A program made the position numbers and the translations under genes. A stretch of DNA of 64,000 bases from Nematostella vectensis (Eukaryota > Cnidaria > Anthozoa > Actiniaria > Edwardsiidae), in assembly GCF_932526225.1 (NCBI RefSeq), contig NC_064045.1, forward strand, positions 15,558,442 through 15,622,441. Reading direction: 5' to 3'. Positions within the stretch are counted from its first letter, which is position 1, and each line of letters starts with the position of its first letter. A model generated the notes under the pieces. The model worked only from the letters and a program-made list of their open reading frames with translations. It searched no databases and was not told where the DNA came from. Below, in pieces: positions 61,201 through 64,000 of this stretch.

Positions 61201-64000
61201 GGAATTTGTTTTACGAGTGTAACCTCCAAAAGGTTACAATCGATAATTTTTTTTCCGAATGTAAATTCCAAAAAGTAACATTAGGAAAATAAAACAGTAT
61301 ACTCGGAAAAAAAGGTATATCAATCTATCGAGCGCTATGCTCTATGTTAGAATCTACTTAATCAAGTTATCCAAGGAATCTAGTCAGTTCTTGTGTGCAT
61401 AAAATATGTACAGGATCCTGAACAAAGCATGAGCACATCAAAGATGCTGAGAGTACATAAAAATGTTCCTATACCTTCTTTTTATGTCATGACACACCAA
61501 GAACAGTATAATTTAGTATCGATATTTAAAAAAAAATAAAGAAAAAAAAAATAGGCTATCAGCGGGAATCGAACCCGGGTCGCTGCGTTAGTAGTCAAGT
61601 GCCCGCAACGAAAGACTAACGTGGCATTGTTGAAGGGAATTATAATGAAAATTACTTTTAATACTATTGGTATCGTAAACTATCCCAAGCAAAGTCACCA
61701 TCGGACTGGAGGTTACATTCGGGAAAAGCTTCAGGGTTACATTCGGGAATTTGTTTTACGAGTGTAACCTCCAAAAGGTTACAATCGATAATTTTTTTTC
61801 CGAATGTAAATTCCAAAAAGTAACATTAGGAAAAATAAAACAGTATACTCGGAAAAAAAGGTATATCAATCTATCGAGCGCTATGCTCTATGTTAGAATC
61901 TACTTAATCAAGTTATCCAAGGAATCTAGTCAGTTCTTGTGTGCATAAAATATGTACAGGATCCTGAACAAAGCATGAGCACATCAAAGATGCTGAGAGT
62001 ACATAAAAATGTTCCTATACCTTCTTTTTATGTCATGACACACCAAGAACAGTATAATTAAGTATCGATATTTAAAAAAAAATAAAGAAAAAAAAATAGG
62101 CTATCAGCGGGAATCGAACCCGGGTCGCTGCGTTAGTAGTCAAGTGCCCGCAACGAAAGACTAACGTGGCATTGTTGAAGGGAATTATAATGAAAATTAC
62201 TTTTAATACTATTGGTATCGTAAACTATCCCAAGCAAAGTCACCATCGGAATGGAGGTTACATTAGGGAAAAGCTTCAGGGTTACATTCGGGAATTTGTT
62301 TTACGAGTGTAACCTCCAAAAGGTTACAATCGATAATTTTTTTTTCCGAATGTAAATTCCAAAAAGTAACATTAGGAAAAATAAAACAGTATACTCGGAA
62401 AAAAAAGGTATATCAATCTATCGAGCGCTATGCTCTATGTTAGAATCTACTTAATCAAGTTAACCAAGGAATCTAGTTAGTTCTTGTGTGCATAAAATAT
62501 GTACAGGATCCTGAACAAAGCATGAGCACATCAAAGATGCTGAGAGTACATAAAAATGTCCCTATACCTTCTTTTTATGTCATGACACACCAAGAACAGT
62601 ATAATTAAGTATCGATATTTAAAAAAAAAAAAAAGAAAAAAAAACTAGACTATCAGCGGGAATCGAACCCGGGTCGTTGCGTTAGTAGTCAAGTGCCAGC
62701 AACGAAAGACTAACGTGGCATTGCTGAAGGAAATTGTAATGAAAATTACTTTTAATACTATTGGTATCGTCAACTATCCCAAGCAAAGTCACCATCGGAC
62801 TGGAGGTTACATTCGGGAAAAGCTTCAGGGTTACATTCGGGAATTTGTTTTACGAGTGTAACCTCCAAAAGGTTACAATCGATAATTTTTTTTCCGAATG
62901 TAAATTCCAAAAAGTAACATTAGGAAAATAAAACAGTATACTCGGAAAAAAAGGTATATCAATCTATCGAGCGCTATGCTCTATGTTAGAATCTACTTAA
63001 TCAAGTTATCCAAGGAATCTAGTCAGTTCTTGTGTGCATAAAATATGTACAGGATCCTGAACAAAGCATGAGCACATCAAAGATGCTGAGAGTACATAAA
63101 AATGTTCCTATACCTTCTTTTTATGTCATGACACACCAAGAACAGTATAATTAAGTATCGATATTTAAAAAAAAAATAAAGAAAAAAAAAATAGGCTATC
63201 AGCGGGAATCGAACCCGGGTCGCTGCGTTAGTAGTCAAGTGCCCGCAACGAAAGACTAACGTGGCATTGCTGAAGGGAATTGTAATGAAAATTACTTTTA
63301 ATACTATTGGTATCGTAAACTATCCCAAGCAAAGTCACCATCGGACTGGAGGTTACATTCGGGAAAAGCTTCAGGGTTACATTCGGGAATTTGTTTTACG
63401 AGTGTAACCTCCAAAAGGTTACAATCAATAATTTTGTTTCCGAATGTAAATTCCAAAAAGTAACATTAGGAAAAATAAAACAGTATACTCGGAAAAAAAG
63501 GTATATCAATCTATCGAGCGCTATGCTCTATGTTAGAATCTACTTAATCAAGTTATCCAAGGAATCTAGTTAGTTCTTGTGCGCATATAATATGTACATG
63601 ATCCTGAACAAAGCATGAGCACATCAAAGATGCTGAGAGTACATAAAAATGTCCCTATACCTTCTTTTTATGTCATGACACACCAAGAACAGTATAATTA
63701 AGTATCGATATTTAAAAAAAAAAATAAAGAAAAAAAAAATAGGCTATTAGCGGGAATCGAACCCGGGTCGCTGCGGTAGTAGTCAAGTGCCCCCAACGAA
63801 AGACTAACGTGGCATTGCTGAAGGGAATTGTAATGAAAATTACTTTTAATACTATTGGTATCGTAAACTATCCAAAGCAAAGTCACCATCGAACTGGAGG
63901 TTACATTCGGGAAAAGCTTCAGGGTTACATTCGGGAATTTGTTTTACGAGTGTAACCTCCAAAAGGTTACCATCGATAATTTTTTTTCCGAATGTAAATT
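53361..64000. repeat. Array segment 7: 19 units plus right partial unit
   Basis: Unit starts: 53361, 53907, 54452, 55001, 55549, 56095, 56643, 57189, 57735, 58280, 58824, 59369, 59914, 60463, 61009, 61554, 62099, 62648, 63194, 63742; the last is cut by the window end. Units 53361 to 57735 are the third copy of the long block seen at 34427-38799. Unit 59369 is comparatively diverged (CGGCTATCAGCGAG, CACAAAAAAGAAC, CTGATGG). Units 61009 and 62648 share GGTCGTTGCG and an altered start (AGTCTATC and AGACTATC). Unit 62099 is a chimera. No other sequence is present. Confidence 0.97.

Larger units (their letters stand above)
1..64000. repeat. Tandem satellite array, ~546-bp unit, entire window
   Basis: The same unit recurs head to tail from first to last base, always in the same orientation. 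Using GGCTATCAGCGGG as unit start, I placed 116 starts; spacing is 543-553 bp except for two 730-bp units at 42620 and 48265. Most length change comes from the A-rich tract at the unit end and from single-base slips in homopolymers. Units differ by scattered substitutions, many shared by sets of units, so subfamilies and copied blocks can be traced. No other DNA interrupts the array. Each unit carries one BamHI-type palindrome, one HindIII site and usually one SmaI-type CCCGGG, so digestion should give a ladder. The array enters and leaves the window mid-unit, so its true length is unknown. The sequence fits a eukaryotic satellite; species not identified. Confidence 0.98.

Noticed and set aside
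1-64000. Many short open frames of 60-89 codons on both strands
   Set aside because: They are the same few peptides repeated at unit spacing, start and stop inside non-coding motifs, break by single-base slips between units and match no protein family. They are translations of the satellite.
1-64000. CRISPR array
   Set aside because: Repeats are contiguous 546-bp units without unique spacers, and there are no cas genes.
1-64000. 5S rDNA, histone or snRNA tandem gene cluster
   Set aside because: No conserved 5S, histone or snRNA sequence is present in the unit; the only gene-like part is the tRNA-derived head.
1-64000. LTR or other transposon copies arranged in tandem
   Set aside because: No terminal repeats with target-site duplications, no reverse transcriptase, integrase or transposase coding. 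Strict head-to-tail order fits a satellite.

Overview
The whole 64-kb window is one uninterrupted tandem satellite array. A unit of about 546 bp (usual spacing 543-553 bp) repeats head to tail in a single orientation. There are 116 unit starts after the window begins: 115 complete units, plus partial units at 1-530 and 63742-64000. I found no protein-coding gene, no intact RNA gene, no transposon and no non-satellite sequence anywhere. Short open frames exist but are the same few translations of the repeat recurring at unit spacing. The setting is eukaryotic: AT-rich satellite DNA carrying a tRNA-derived sequence with a pol III type-2 B box followed by a T-run. I cannot name the species.

Layout of a unit, starting at GGCTATCAGCGGG: (1) a 72-nt minus-strand tRNA-like element, with a well-kept T arm, B box and 3' acceptor strand but a degenerate 5' half; (2) a short AT-rich stretch with a small GAAA-loop inverted repeat; (3) a region of about 125 bp built from a short motif (GGTTACATTCGGGAA and variants) in both orientations, including a perfect 7-bp-stem hairpin; (4) about 240 bp of unique-looking sequence with two 10-bp palindromes, one of them a BamHI site; (5) a variable A-rich tract that, read on the minus strand, is an oligo-T run just beyond the tRNA-like 3' end.

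Above the unit level the array is a patchwork of duplicated multi-unit blocks, traceable through private single-base markers. Examples are a dimer copied at the left end (shift 1098 bp), a seven-unit block copied with a 6013-bp shift, three related copies of a long block (about 21.3-26.8, 32.8-39.3 and 50.1-58.3 kb), and a block at 37.7-43.9 kb repeated at 45.0-49.5 kb that differs by exactly one extra trimer. Several units are clear chimeras whose head matches one unit type and tail another; in the best cases neighbouring shifts change by an integer number of units, as expected from unequal crossing-over. Two 730-bp units share the same internal 184-bp duplication and act as a landmark for block copying.

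The most interesting point is that every inspected unit keeps a tRNA-like B-box element in one orientation, making the array a potential string of more than one hundred TFIIIC-type sites, or a tRNA-pseudogene satellite. Function is inference only.
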